The translations under genes and the position numbers were made by a program. Below are positions 43,120 to 53,349 of a stretch of DNA of 64,000 bases, one piece after another (position 1 is the first letter of the stretch; the number at the start of each line of letters is the position of its first letter). This DNA is from Phytoseiulus persimilis (taxonomy: Eukaryota; Arthropoda; Arachnida; Mesostigmata; Phytoseiidae): NCBI GenBank assembly GCA_037576195.1, contig CM075101.1:13888001-13952000 (forward strand), in the 5' to 3' direction. Below the pieces are notes generated by a model that saw only the letters and a list, made by a program, of their open reading frames with translations, had not been told where the DNA came from and ran no database searches.

Positions 43120-44440
43120 AGTTTTCCTGTTCCAACGGTCGCGGGAAATAGGGTTCCCGACAGCGTGCAACAGAAGCGACCTCAGGCTGCTGTTATCGAT
43201 TAGAAAGCTCTCATTGTCGTCGAAAATCTCGACGAGAACCTCGCGAGTTGAGGCCAACACCACTGCTGCTGGAGCAGCAGCTCAGGGATTTGCATTGTGA
43301 GTCTATTAGAGGCATTAGCTTCACTAGAGTAACAGAGAGCCGAGAGCGAGGGAATATCTATCTGTCTACCTATCGAAAACGAAGCTGGGGGAGAGCGCGC
43401 GCGAAAAAAAGAACCGAAGAGAGCAACAGAGCCGAGCGTATAGAAGAATTTAGCCAGTCAAGTATTGGGCGGAACGGGGAGTGGTGATGTGAGACGCTCT
43501 TGTTGAGTGAGATTAGAGAGAGATCGGCTCGGGTCACCGACGAGTTCTGGGGTAGTCCGAGTTGCCTCGGCCGGAGCAGCACGACGGGCTGCGGTCGGAG
43601 GTGGGTCGTGCTCACCATCCAGAATCGTCGAGTGAGGTATTCGGTAAAGTCGACCCAGAATCAATGAGAGACAACCGCGAAACGCTCCACCGATCGGGTT
43701 CGACTTCCCACCGTTTCCGACGCGGAACATGGAGCTGAGCCCGCCGGAGAGGTTCCGGTTCGGTTTCGTCCATTTCTGCGGAGCCGACCCGCGGAAGCCT
43801 TCCGCGAGCCCACGGGATGGAAACGCGGAGAGAAACGACACGCGCTCGAGTGTCGTCGGTCGAGACAGCATGGAATGGAATCGAAGGAGAAAGTCGAACG
43901 GGACGGGAAGCGGAGGAAAAACAAGAAAGGGAGAACTGAGGATTCTCTGAGGAACAGCGGTAACAGCGGCGGCGGCAGATGGTCGGTCGGTCGGCTCGCT
44001 TTTCTGTCGAGAGAATCAACGGACCGGGCGAGCAAGAAGCGAAACAGCGAACAAACGAAAGGAACACAGAGGAGGAAGCAAAGGAGGATGGGGAGCCGAA
44101 AAAGCAACCGTAGAAGGAGACACGACGACAATGGTTTCCCTCGTTATCCTAACCACCCTTACCCAGAGGGAGAAATCAGAAGGACTTGTCGCCGCCGACG
44201 ACTTCACTTTCGTTTTCTGCGTTCCGGTTGGCTTCAACATTCTTCGGTTTGTCTCTTTGGAGAGGGGAAGTGCGAGTGGAAATAACGGGGAGCGTCGAAT
44301 CGAGGGCGGCATTGTGCCCCGATGGTTCGGAATCGAGCGCGGGCTCTGTTCTTCTTGTGGAGCATGTTTTACTCATCGGTGAACTCGAGGCACATCTCTA
44401 TCCTTGAAGGGGTCCTTGGCGGAGCGAGCTCTCTCGCTCG
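43120..44440. other. No firm gene; strand-asymmetric purine-rich DNA
   Basis: Between 43.3 and 44.2 kb the plus strand is rich in A and G, which keeps Lys/Arg/Glu frames open on plus and Leu/Phe/Ser frames open on minus (up to 156 codons). I read this as composition, not coding. Confidence 0.4.
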
Positions 44441-44445
44441 AAGCG

Positions 44446-44622
44446 ATGGCACGCAACGTGCGCGAGTTTTCGTGCGGCGTCTGTCAGCCGATTCTCGTCA
44501 ACAAGCTCGCATGCAAGGAAGTTAGTCCGCTCGTTTACCACCCTGAGGGAAGCCAGCCCAATTCAGCCAGAGTCACCCCAATGCCATATATGGTATATAT
44601 ATATATATATATATATATATGA
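44446..44622 (+). CDS. Possible 58-residue ORF ending in a TA repeat
   Basis: ATG at 44446 (G at -3, G at +4) begins MARNVREFSCGVCQPILVNK, with a CxxC pair, and runs into the TA repeat as Tyr-Ile pairs before stopping. A GTTAGT donor-like site follows ACKE. The start is plausible; the end is not. Confidence 0.2.
   Translation: MARNVREFSCGVCQPILVNKLACKEVSPLVYHPEGSQPNSARVTPMPYMVYIYIYIYI
44594..44621. repeat. TA dinucleotide microsatellite
   Basis: About fourteen TA units. Confidence 0.95.
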
Positions 44623-45391
44623 AGACACCTCGACGGGCCGCGGCTATCTACTTTGCATAGTCAAGTCATAAAAGAGTACTTAGGTTATTCTCGTAAATTA
44701 ACATACAGTCCCAATCTGGCGGGCGTCTCCGCTCTCGCAACCCCGCCGCAACACCGGAGAATTCGTGCGTAACAACCTCTTATCGCGTTTCTCTTCATTT
44801 TACATGTCTGCTTCACCGAACAATATCCACCTGGATATTCTTGGGAATCGCTCCGCGGCGGACTTATTCCCCCGAAGACGCCAGTATCATCGGAAGCGAA
44901 TGGAAACTTTTCCAATGCGTCGGACGATCACCGAATCACAGACCCTCTCCACGAGCGAAACCGAAGGGGATCCCGAAGTGAAAGGAATAACGCCGCGAAT
45001 GATGATCTCGGAATCCTGATCGTGGCCGCCCGGATACCACGACAGCCCTCTCGTCCCGGCTTTTCGACAATATGAACCGGAGGTATTCAATCCTGGAGCA
45101 AAATTAGCTCCCGCCGTTTCCGTGAAGTGAGGGTTAACCACCCTCGGGGGTGGTCTCACCCGCTTGCCGCTGGTTGTCAGTGCGCGATGTAGAACAGGAC
45201 GACAGCGGCGACAGAAGGACGACAACAGAGGAGGAAAGGGCTGTGAGCGAGCCAGCGTGTCCGTCTGCTAGCTGAGAACCTAGTTGGCTGCTCGCTGGCT
45301 CACTCGGTGGGGCATGGCGCTGTCGCTACTCCATACTTGCCCTGCGCCGGGGAAAATTGGCGCTATTGAGCAACTCCGACCATACAGACGC

Positions 45392-45620
45392 CAGCCAGCA
45401 AGCAAGCAAGCTCAGCCGAACGAGCGCGCGAGGGCGGGCGGGCGGACAGCCATTGAAGGAGGCTCCTCCTCCTTTCCTGAACCGGAAGAGCGGTCTGACC
45501 GCATATGCTGCTGCTGCTACCGCCGCCGCTTCCGCAGCCGCTCCCGCCGCCGCGCCTCCGCCGCCAGCGCCGCTGTAGCTCCTGCCGCCCTGCTGCGGCC
45601 GCCACAGACACGACACGGCA
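45392..45620. repeat. Four-base tracts and GCC/GCT triplet region
   Basis: CAGC/AAGC and GGGC units at 45392-45446 precede imperfect GCT/GCC triplets at 45505-45600. Minus-strand frame 45688-45326 reads these as poly-Ala and Gly; plus-strand frames read poly-Ala/Pro and Arg/Ser. Any could be coding, but none has splice support. Confidence 0.7.
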
Positions 45621-46056
45621 CCAGTCGTAGAGTCGGTCATCTGTACCATGGAACGTGGATACGGGCACAGATCACATATGAGAATCACACATTGCCTCGA
45701 TCATGTCGCAGAGTGAAAGCGAGCGCCGCCACGTGGGGCCGAAGTCCAGCGGAAGCGGCGGATTCTTCCGACTGTAACTCGGCAAAAAGTGCGCCTCGGT
45801 CGCTCTCGTCTTCAGGGGGGCAATTCTCTCAGTTAAGGTGGACCGGGCAGCCTACTTGACTGAAGATATCGCGCTAGGAAGTCCCGTGCGTCTCTGCGAA
45901 GTCCTTCCTGAGTCGAACATGTCGAAGTCTTCGTATGGCATCACCGGGAACATCCTGCAGAGCAGCATGGTCATCCGATCCAACTCTTTCTTCGCAAGAG
46001 TCATGGCATGAGGCCTCTCGGAAGGATGCTCGAGTGGCGTTCTCGCCCAATTCAAA

Positions 46057-46428
46057 ATGCCGATCCACGATCACAATTCCGCCCGAAGAGAAGATGAAAT
46101 ATTTCGCCTGCGAGGATTCCATCCAACAAACATGTGGGAAACAAACGGATCGCTGCCTGATTCGCAACCAGCTCGCATCGGTGCCTCTTCGAGGAGTGTT
46201 GCTCCTTTCCCGGTTGAGGCAATCAACAGGCTAACTCTGAAGTTCAGCGATGGCGAGAGGGTTGCTGTAACGAAAATCTCGCCCCGAGAGGAAAAGGAGC
46301 TCAAGAACCGATCATTCACTAATTCCCCGGCTGTCAGTACATCCCACCGATATTTCCGCTTCTGGCGCTTGCCGCCGAGCGAGACTTCGCTTCCAAATAC
46401 CGCCGAGGGCGTCACCGATTGCAGGTGA
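46057..46428 (+). CDS. Candidate 123-residue ORF
   Basis: ATG at 46057 (A at -3) opens 123 codons. The product is hydrophilic with a charged middle (ISPREEKELKNRSFTNS), many Pro and Asn and a single Cys. The frame ends at TGA, but a CAG/GTGACG site just before it could be a donor. The minus strand is open for 114 codons. No family is recognised. Confidence 0.33.
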   Translation: MPIHDHNSARREDEIFRLRGFHPTNMWETNGSLPDSQPARIGASSRSVAPFPVEAINRLTLKFSDGERVAVTKISPREEKELKNRSFTNSPAVSTSHRYFRFWRLPPSETSLPNTAEGVTDCR

Positions 46429-46719
46429 CGTTCTGAGCGTTCTGACAGTTGGGGGGAGGGGGGCGGCTGATTCTCCGGTTCCGTTTCCTGATGAAAATGT
46501 TTTCATTCCTTCGTCCCGAGGAGGGGTTCTACTTCGCTCGGGAAAGTCGACTCGGCTGGTCGACCTGGCGATCGGATGTGGGAATAGCTTTCTAGATGAG
46601 TTGCTACAAGCATGGGCAGCTTGCTAATCCAATCTGACCCTCAGGGCCCGTTTCTGGGGATTTGAATGGCTCGAGGAAGCGCGGACAACGTGGAAGAGCA
46701 GCTGCTGGTGCCTGAGCCG

Positions 46720-46800
46720 CTGCTGCTGCTGCTGCTCCTGAACGGAGCGGAGAAGGAACACGGAGGAGGAAACCGGCAAGCAAGCGAGCGAGCGAGCGAA
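46720..46800. repeat. CTG triplets and AAGC/GAGC four-base tract
   Basis: Six CTG units at about 46720-46737, then AAGC units changing to GAGC at 46776-46798. Confidence 0.8.
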
Positions 46801-46859
46801 AGGGCAGACAACTCTTGTTGGCGATAAGCCTCAGGCGGGAAGCGGGTTCGTTGGTTGGT

Positions 46860-49690
46860 TGCTCGGGTGGTTCGCCCGCTCCCTCGCTCGCTCGTCGGTA
46901 AGCTTGCCTTGCTCGTTTGCCCCACTCACTTTACTCACAGAGTCGCTCCTTGACTGCCTGCTCGCCGACTCGGTTGGAGGGCCTCACTCGATCCCTTCCT
47001 CTCGAAGCCTCGCTCCTCAGGCACTTCGTAAGCAGACGGCGAGCTTTCCAGCCTCTCCTCCGCTCTCTTATTATGTTCACCAAATTACGTACAACGCTTG
47101 CTCTACAGAGCGAAACAACACCAGCGGCCGCCATCGCAGAAACGGGAAAGAGGAGGACCTCGAGAATCCTTCGCTGCTTTTTCGCTTGGCCATGGCACGG
47201 TCACGCCGCCCGAGACCCTTGAACCCAAATTGCACGCAGACACCCGTCCGCACTGAAATGCGAGCGGAGACTTGATTCCGGGAATCCACGGTCTCAAGAT
47301 CAGCGCACCTGAACAGTGGCATGAAGATGCAAAAGTTATGTACGAGTGGTAAATAGTTCTTATCAACTCGATATAAGTCATTATCACCTATCTGTGAGCC
47401 CGGACAGTAGCCCACCGGACAACATCATGAAGTCGTTGAGTTCCAAGAATAACGCGCGTCCACGTCGACAACATAACGTCGCGCGAAGAGAGGAAGACAT
47501 GCCCTGTGCTCGTTTGTTGCTTCACTGAACGCAGGAAAGGTCCTCTGGAAAATCCTCTCTCAGATCACAGATCCTCTCGGAGGCGATGGCGTTTCGAGGG
47601 ATTGCCTCGTGAACTGACTTGTGGAACCAGTGAGTTCGACCAAAGTAGCTCCGTTTCATCTTCTGATCTTTCTCCAAAACCTCTTGGTTCCCCCCCCCCC
47701 CCCCGTTTCCCTTCGGTCGTCTTGCCTGGGTGGGGGAGACCTTTTGAGAAGGAAGCAAAGTAGAGGAATCTTGCCAAGCTTGAGGGGCAGAGCGAGGAAA
47801 AAGGAAGCCGCAAGAACCCTCCAAGTCAATCGAGCAAGCCACCAAGCAGTGAGCCGCCAACCATGCCTCGCGTCTGGCGGGCGCTTTTCTTCTCACCCCA
47901 GTTGCTGACGCCGAACTCTTCACGGATTCTCCCTTGTCATAAGTTTGCCACTTTTTTCATCGATTCATCGTTTTGGAAAAGAATAAAAAAGTGAGAAGAA
48001 TGAGAGCAGTCGACGAGGATAGGGAGGAGACGGGCGGGTGGGCGTCAGCGGCGGCCATCTGCAGTAGCTGCAGTTGCCGCAGATGGCTACTCGATCATTG
48101 ACTCGTGCTCGCCTGGTCGAGAGCCTGTCTGCGCCGAGCTACCTCCGTTGCTGGCCCTCGTTTCTTGGAACGGAGGCAACGACGAAGGAGAAGAGGAGGG
48201 AAACGGGCTTACCTTGTGACGAGAGTTTTCTCTGCGTCGTGTGCTTTCAATTTCATCTACTCCGATGCTCTGAGTATTTTAAATCAACTCCGACCACTCA
48301 CCCTAAGCTCTAGAAGAGATTTAGGAATCGCTGCCGCCACCAGCGCTTCATTGAAGAGTCGGCGCGAAGGACGACGAGCAGGTAGCATGTCGTCGTCGAG
48401 TAATTCATCTTGACACAGCAGCGGCAGCTTCGTTAACTAAAGTGTTCGTTTGTCTGCGTCGTGCGCGCACGCCCATTGGTTCCTCCGTTCTGCGATTGCA
48501 GCGACGAGCAGAAGCCGAAACGCGATTTATCGGTTCAGAGAAAAGAGGAAAAAGGTGCGAAAGGACGTTGTGGAGGTACGGGGACGAAGCCAATCGACAG
48601 TTCCGGAGCAAGGAGAAAACTAACAGCTAATCTATTGAATTGGTCGAGGACAACGGAGAGGTCGTTGATCGAAGAGGAAGTCGCGAGGACTTGAGAAAGG
48701 GAGGAATCAAGTATCGGAGACAGAGAGGAAGTCGAAACGACAGAGAGTGTAGGTCCGGCAGCAAGAAATAACAAGCCGAGAACAAGGGATCTGTGGCTGA
48801 CGATGAGGTATAGAAGCCCGCGAGACGAGGAACAAACTAAAATCCGGGCTGGGAAAACCACCGGAGACGAGGGAATCGAGTGAGCGCTGAGTGCGAGTCC
48901 GGCGAATAGTGGCGCAGCAGCGCAGGGAACTCGCTCGAGGCAACTGGGGTCAGAGATCGGTTGCAGCCGAGCTGCGACGGAACTTCAACTAGCGGTAGTT
49001 CGAGAGACAGTCACGAGCGTCAAGCGGAGACTCCAACCGGGAACCAAATTGAAAAGAACTCTCTACCCTGTGACGAGTGCAACAGCGGGAATCGTCCTTA
49101 AGATAAGAGAGGAGCTCGCCAGCTGCGGCACTCGCCCTGCATCTCCCTGAACTCGCCCCGTCCCTCTTCTTATCTATTCTAATGAGGGTGACTCTTTCCG
49201 AGTGAGCGAGCGAGCAAGCAAGTGAGTGAGTAACGAATGAACCACCTGAGAGTCGGAGAGTTTTCCACTCTATTACTTCTAGCCCACCGATATCTTCTCT
49301 CGACCACCCAGCGATGAATTCTTCGACAGTGTTGCTTCCCGGACTCCGAGGAGGATAACACATCCAAGGACTTCCTCTTCCGCCTCGTTTGGCTTTGTCA
49401 GGGCCGACATGACCCTGCCTCGACGGAACAGAACTCCTCGGAGAAAGTCAGTGGAACTAGTCATCCTTATGTCCCGGGGGATGACTTTGTCGGGACAGAA
49501 GGCCACTTCGTTTCGCACGACGCTCGGCATCAGAGCCAGACAGAGGAGTTACATACAGAATCCGCTGGAGTCTGTTGAGACTGGATCTGGTTCGTAGTTT
49601 TTTCCCTGTTGGATCGTTCGCCAAGTTCAGGCGCAAAGACCGCGAACGACGAACAGAGGCCCGCCTCCGACCGTGGCTTAGAGGTGGCGT
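46860..49690. other. No firm gene
   Basis: C15 lies at 47690-47704. A hairpin with a 9-base stem (GCCATCTGC/GCAGATGGC) lies at 48054-48087, next to an ATG at 48083 that opens 76 codons with balanced composition. GAGC/AAGC/GAGT units occur at 49199-49232. No splice-supported exon was found. Confidence 0.4.
47690..47704. repeat. Poly-C run, 15 bases
   Basis: Fifteen C in a row. Confidence 0.95.
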
Positions 49691-49783
49691 TTGGGAGATG
49701 GCCCCGTTTCCCTCCTGATCGCCCCTCAACTTCATTCTTCCATCATTAATCTCCCGATTCTTCATCATCCGCTCCTGCCACAG

Positions 49784-50380
49784 AGCGGCAACGACGGCAG
49801 CAGCAGAAGCAGCAGCTTTCCCCGCGCTCTTGATTCCCGACCAGTCTCCGAGCCGACTCTCAACTCTGGATGGCAGACGAGAAGAGTTATCCCGCTTCGA
49901 CACTTGTGTAACGGAGGGTCTGGCAGAACGACGAAGCCCGCTCCTCCTCTCGCCTCCTTCCTAGCGTCCTCTGTCAACCGACACTCCCTCGACCGGACCG
50001 GTGTCCACTCGGACATCTCTCGCCAAGCGCCCGGACCGCCCGAAGCATTCGGAAGGATTGGGACTGTTGATTCGGAATTTGTACTGTCGTTGATAGAAGG
50101 GCAGGAAACGCCAGAGTGGGCTCCGATCCGACCCGGATCGGATGGATATGATCGTGTGTCGCCGTGTGTTCCCCGCTCACACGCCCCTCCAATCCAAGAG
50201 GCCATCAGTCACCGCTCGTCAGCTCGAAGGAGTCAGTGGGTCCTCCTGAGTTTGGAGGATGGCGCCCATGCCGGCGGCGGTGGCAACAGTAGCGGCGGCG
50301 GCGTTGGTGGTGGTTGCGGGCGGGAATGGAGGATCTACTGCAGCCTACCACCGGTTGGTTACTCAGCACCACCAAAGTAG
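49784..50380 (+). CDS. Candidate long terminal exon, 198 codons
   Basis: A pyrimidine-rich region of about 80 bases ends in the acceptor CCGCTCCTGCCACAG at 49783. The frame is then open for 198 codons to TAG. Ser, Pro, Arg and Gly are high; an acidic middle (GTVDSEFVLSLIEGQETPEW) is the most protein-like part; the C-terminus has a Gly/Ser run from GGC triplets. The frame extends upstream without an ATG. A second plus frame (ATG 50259, MAPMPAAVATVAAAALVVVA, donor GTGAGT at 50397) and a 146-codon minus frame compete with it. Confidence 0.35.
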   Translation, partial: SGNDGSSRSSSFPRALDSRPVSEPTLNSGWQTRRVIPLRHLCNGGSGRTTKPAPPLASFLASSVNRHSLDRTGVHSDISRQAPGPPEAFGRIGTVDSEFVLSLIEGQETPEWAPIRPGSDGYDRVSPCVPRSHAPPIQEAISHRSSARRSQWVLLSLEDGAHAGGGGNSSGGGVGGGCGREWRIYCSLPPVGYSAPPK

Positions 50381-50404
50381 CATTGAGCGATATGGAGTGA
50401 GTGA

Positions 50405-50450
50405 CGGTCGGACGGACGGACGGACGAGTGAGTTAGCGAGTGAGTCCGTG
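50405..50450. repeat. GGAC/GAGT drifting four-base tract
   Basis: GGAC units change to GAGT and AGCG units. Confidence 0.85.
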
Positions 50451-50979
50451 AGGAGGCTCCCTGGTGCCGAACGATGCAATAGCTCGCTCGCTCGCCGGCT
50501 CGTCGGCCGCCGCGACTTCTCTCCAACGACCATGGCAATATGGTAATCGCGTCCATCGCTCTCTTCGCTTAAAAAGTATCACGCATCCATCATCTCTCAT
50601 CGAACGCGGCAAAAAAGACAAAAAAAAACAGGCGAGATTTCGTCCAAGGTGCTATGTTCGATGAAAGGGAGAGTCCATGCTGGAGGCGACCCTTGGTGAC
50701 AAACCAGAGCTGTGGTTGTCGAAGTCTCGCTTCGGGTAATGAAACGTCTGTGTACACTCGGCAGGACTCCTTGGTCCGAGGTGGAAGGCGCAGTGCGCAG
50801 CTCACGAAACACCATACCAGTCGCTTCGGACGACGGGAACTAGGTATGAGCTGGGAGCACTGAGGCGAAGTAGATCGTGGTGCAAAGCGAGGTTTTCGAT
50901 TGAATTCATCGATGACCCGGCCGAGAGGCGTTCAAAACCAGATCCCCGGTTCTAATCTAGAGCAGATGAACATAAGCAT

Positions 50980-51703
50980 CTATGTGGGTGAACACGGGAA
51001 CGGATGAACGCGCAGTCTAGCACTGATGGGGCCAGCGACGTTTCTGTTCCAACAAACACAGTAGCGTTCTTTCGACGTCGAAGCTGGTGAAGGCGTCTCT
51101 TGAAGTGTTTGTTGAGAGCCGGTGCCCCGTAATAAGGGGGTGACCGATGGAAAGAAGAGTAGAAATCAAGAAACACAGAATAAGAGAAGGTTCATCACAG
51201 AGGCATTCTCACCGAATACATTTGAAATCGAAGCGCTGGTTTCAGCGGAGACGAGAAGCTTTGTCAAGTCCGAACCTATCCGAATGAATGCCTGACTCAC
51301 ATCAATGTGAAGAAGCTGAAGCCCCTCTCAGAGCAAAGGCGCAACTAGAGAAAAACGTCCATCCCCGCCCCCCGGGTTCGAGCTCAAACAGAGGGAGCTC
51401 CGCTCGTAGAGAGCGCTCTCTGCTTCGCACACTCCGATCTCGCCGGAATTCACTCACCATGAAGGTCATGTCGAAGTGAGAAGCCGCATGCTCAGCATAA
51501 GATGGCTCGTCCTTCGTGTCGAGCCGGAATTCCGCCCGCAACGTGCAGCAAGGAAGGTCTGATTTTTTTCGAAGCTCGAACGCTTCGACCCTCTCTCGGA
51601 GAAAGATCCACCAAGCTACGTTCCCAAAACACTGGGACGGTTCAACGAGCACCGTGGCGCGCAATGCGAGAAGACTCAGCCAAGCTTTCATCTTGTTTAA
51701 CAT
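50980..51703 (-). CDS. Four-exon candidate gene for a secreted protein, 143 residues
   Basis: Exon 1 (51703-51458) starts at ATG. MLNKMKAWLSLLALRATVLV reads as a signal peptide, and 82 codons end at a consensus GTGAGT donor. Intron 1 (113 bases) ends TTTTTCTCTAG; exon 2 (51344-51301) ends at another GTGAGT. Intron 2 (65 bases) leads to a 23-base exon 3 (51235-51213) with a GTGAGA donor. Intron 3 (114 bases) leads to exon 4 (51098-50980) and TAG. All phases agree. The product has seven Cys, low Arg and high Glu/Lys. Exon 1 is the firmest part; exon 3 is very small and may be wrong. No family is recognised, and the unspliced frame of 133 codons is the alternative. Confidence 0.42.
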
Positions 51704-51899
51704 GTGTTTAGACGCGCTGAAGAACTTAAAATTTCGATGTATCGTTCTGCGCAGGAACCCGCCTGTGAACTTCTCCCCTACTTTCCAGAGGCAGCGACGT
51801 GATCTTCTCCTCTGTCCGTGGAGATAAGACTATGTTTGAAGCCGATTTTCGTAAACTATGAACAGTATCGATAGATGGCGTTCCGCGCTCAACTGGAGT

Positions 51900-52390
51900 C
51901 TAGACGCTCATCCGGGACCGTTTTGGGAGACAGTGAGTTGCTAGCTCGGTCATAAAGCTCTCGAGCAACGCGAAGACGAGCCGATCATTGTGAGCATTGG
52001 CTAGCGGCGGCACTTTGATGCCTCTAATGTTGTCCACTCTATGGCATGTCATGTCCCGACGCTCTACGCGCCGCCTCGCCTTCTCCGTTGGCAAGCGGGG
52101 CGCTCGTTAGACAGGTTTCCCGGATTCCTTACCTCGATTCGCGAACTTGCGGAGCGAGCGGATGAAATTTTCCCTCGAGATGAAGTCTCGTCCCTTTGGG
52201 GCTTTCGGAGGCATATTCATTTACTTGATGGAAACGCGTCCCAGGAAAAAAGGCAACGTTTCCATGCAGTCGATGCATCCCCCAGATGGGAGAGGGCGGA
52301 ATCAGGAGACGAGACTGATTTCCAGGAGGAAAAGTTTCGAAGAGTTAGAGAGAGGGCGAACGGGTAGCTTATGCCGCCGCCTCGCTCAAA
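51900..52390. other. No firm gene
   Basis: A minus-strand frame at 52094-51900 (64 codons) has a reasonable composition but no ATG or splice support. Plus frames at 52041-52413 are rich in Arg. Confidence 0.35.
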
Positions 52391-52483
52391 CTATCTTGAG
52401 CTCCCCGACTTGAGAAAGATAAAGATGTCGTTAATATCCTCTTCAGTTGTTAGCCTAACAATCGCGTGTCGCGGCTGAGCCAT
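52391..52483 (-). CDS. Possible 30-codon ORF
   Basis: ATG at 52483 begins MAQPRHAIVRLTTEEDINDI and runs to TAG. The peptide is well balanced but very short. It lies downstream, on the same strand, of the hydrophobic frame at 52640-52846 and might be part of it. Confidence 0.15.
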   Translation of the reverse strand: MAQPRHAIVRLTTEEDINDIFIFLKSGSSR

Positions 52484-52639
52484 GACGCGAGCTCGCTTCA
52501 AAGTTGCCGCAACTCAACAACTCGACTCAAGAGCCATGACAGCTTCTCTTAAGTTATAAGCCATTTGATCCGACGTTTCGCGGCCGCATCGAATCGTCTG
52601 ATAAGGAGAATCCATTGGTTGGCAAAGTGATACGAGACC

Positions 52640-52846
52640 TTATCTCCGAACATACATCGTTGACGTCCAGGACAAAATAGACAAGCCAGTCCAATGATGC
52701 AGTGTTTCTGTGTAATACATTGCGAGCGCATCGCCGAGCGCTTCGATGATAACTGGAAGCCGATTCGGGCCCCACAAGCAGAAGCCGAAAGCGTTCACGG
52801 CTGAGATGAGAACTCCGAAGAAATCGGAAACAAAGTTCAACTGCAA
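52640..52846 (-). CDS. Candidate membrane-protein exon, faintly chemoreceptor-like
   Basis: An acceptor (CCAGATCTCTTGCAG) precedes the frame. The peptide begins LNFVSDFFGVLISAVNAFGF, a probable membrane helix, followed by a Trp, a Pro-Arg turn and an amphipathic helix (VIIEALGDALAMYY). This order recalls the late membrane segments of invertebrate gustatory receptors, but no diagnostic motif is present. A GTATGT donor lies near the 3' end. The plus strand is not open here, which favours the minus strand. Likely a fragment of a larger gene. Confidence 0.27.
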   Translation of the reverse strand: MQLNFVSDFFGVLISAVNAFGFCLWGPNRLPVIIEALGDALAMYYTETLHHWTGLSILSWTSTMYVRR

Positions 52847-53032
52847 GAGATCTGGATGGCTCTGGGGAGTTCAACGGCTCCACAGCACGTGATCTGCATA
52901 TGGTTTGAATTCTCTAACGTTTTATTGCCGTCCTCCTCTGCAATCAAGAATCATTCTCTGATCATGATTCGACTCCTCAGCCAAGGGTGTCCCGTTGCCT
53001 CTCTCAAAATCCGAAAGTCCGAAGCGTGACGC

Positions 53033-53348
53033 TTAACTCGAGAAAATCATCGTGAGGGTCGTCATCGTTTTGACAAGAAAGTTGCAGCGCTCGAAGTTCG
53101 CCTTCGCTGGAATCACCGCTTCTATGAGCTTGCATCGATGGACGCTTTTTTCCGCGGCAGTCCAATCGGTATTTTCAGGCCTCATCGCCTCTGCCAAATC
53201 ATTCCCAGCAGCATCTTCATCAGAATATTTTTCTGCGTCATTTCGATGCATTCCCAGTGGAAAGCTCAGCCGCGTTGGTCTCCTGCTTCCAAGAGCACCT
53301 ATGGCGCGCTGTCAAATTAAAAGTTTTCGCTTTGCCAAACACGTGTGA
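53033..53348. other. Region open in frames of both strands
   Basis: A minus frame (from acceptor TTTTAATTTGACAG near 53313 to 53033, about 92 codons, acidic) and two plus frames (98 and about 84 codons) all look protein-like. At least one strand should be coding if any is, but I cannot choose. The minus frame continues MHRNDAEKYSDEDAAGNDLA. Confidence 0.3.
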
Positions 53349-53349
53349 T

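Noticed and set aside
43300-44200. Long minus-strand Leu/Ser/Phe-rich frames as membrane proteins
   Set aside because: They come from strand-asymmetric purine-rich DNA; the hydrophobic residues follow pyrimidine runs, not helices of even length.
50259-50396. Plus-strand ATG exon MAPMPAAVATVAAAALVVVA with GTGAGT donor
   Set aside because: Good start and donor, but the hydrophobic part is a translation of GCG/GTG triplets and it overlaps the longer exon 49784-50380 in another frame. Kept only as an alternative there.
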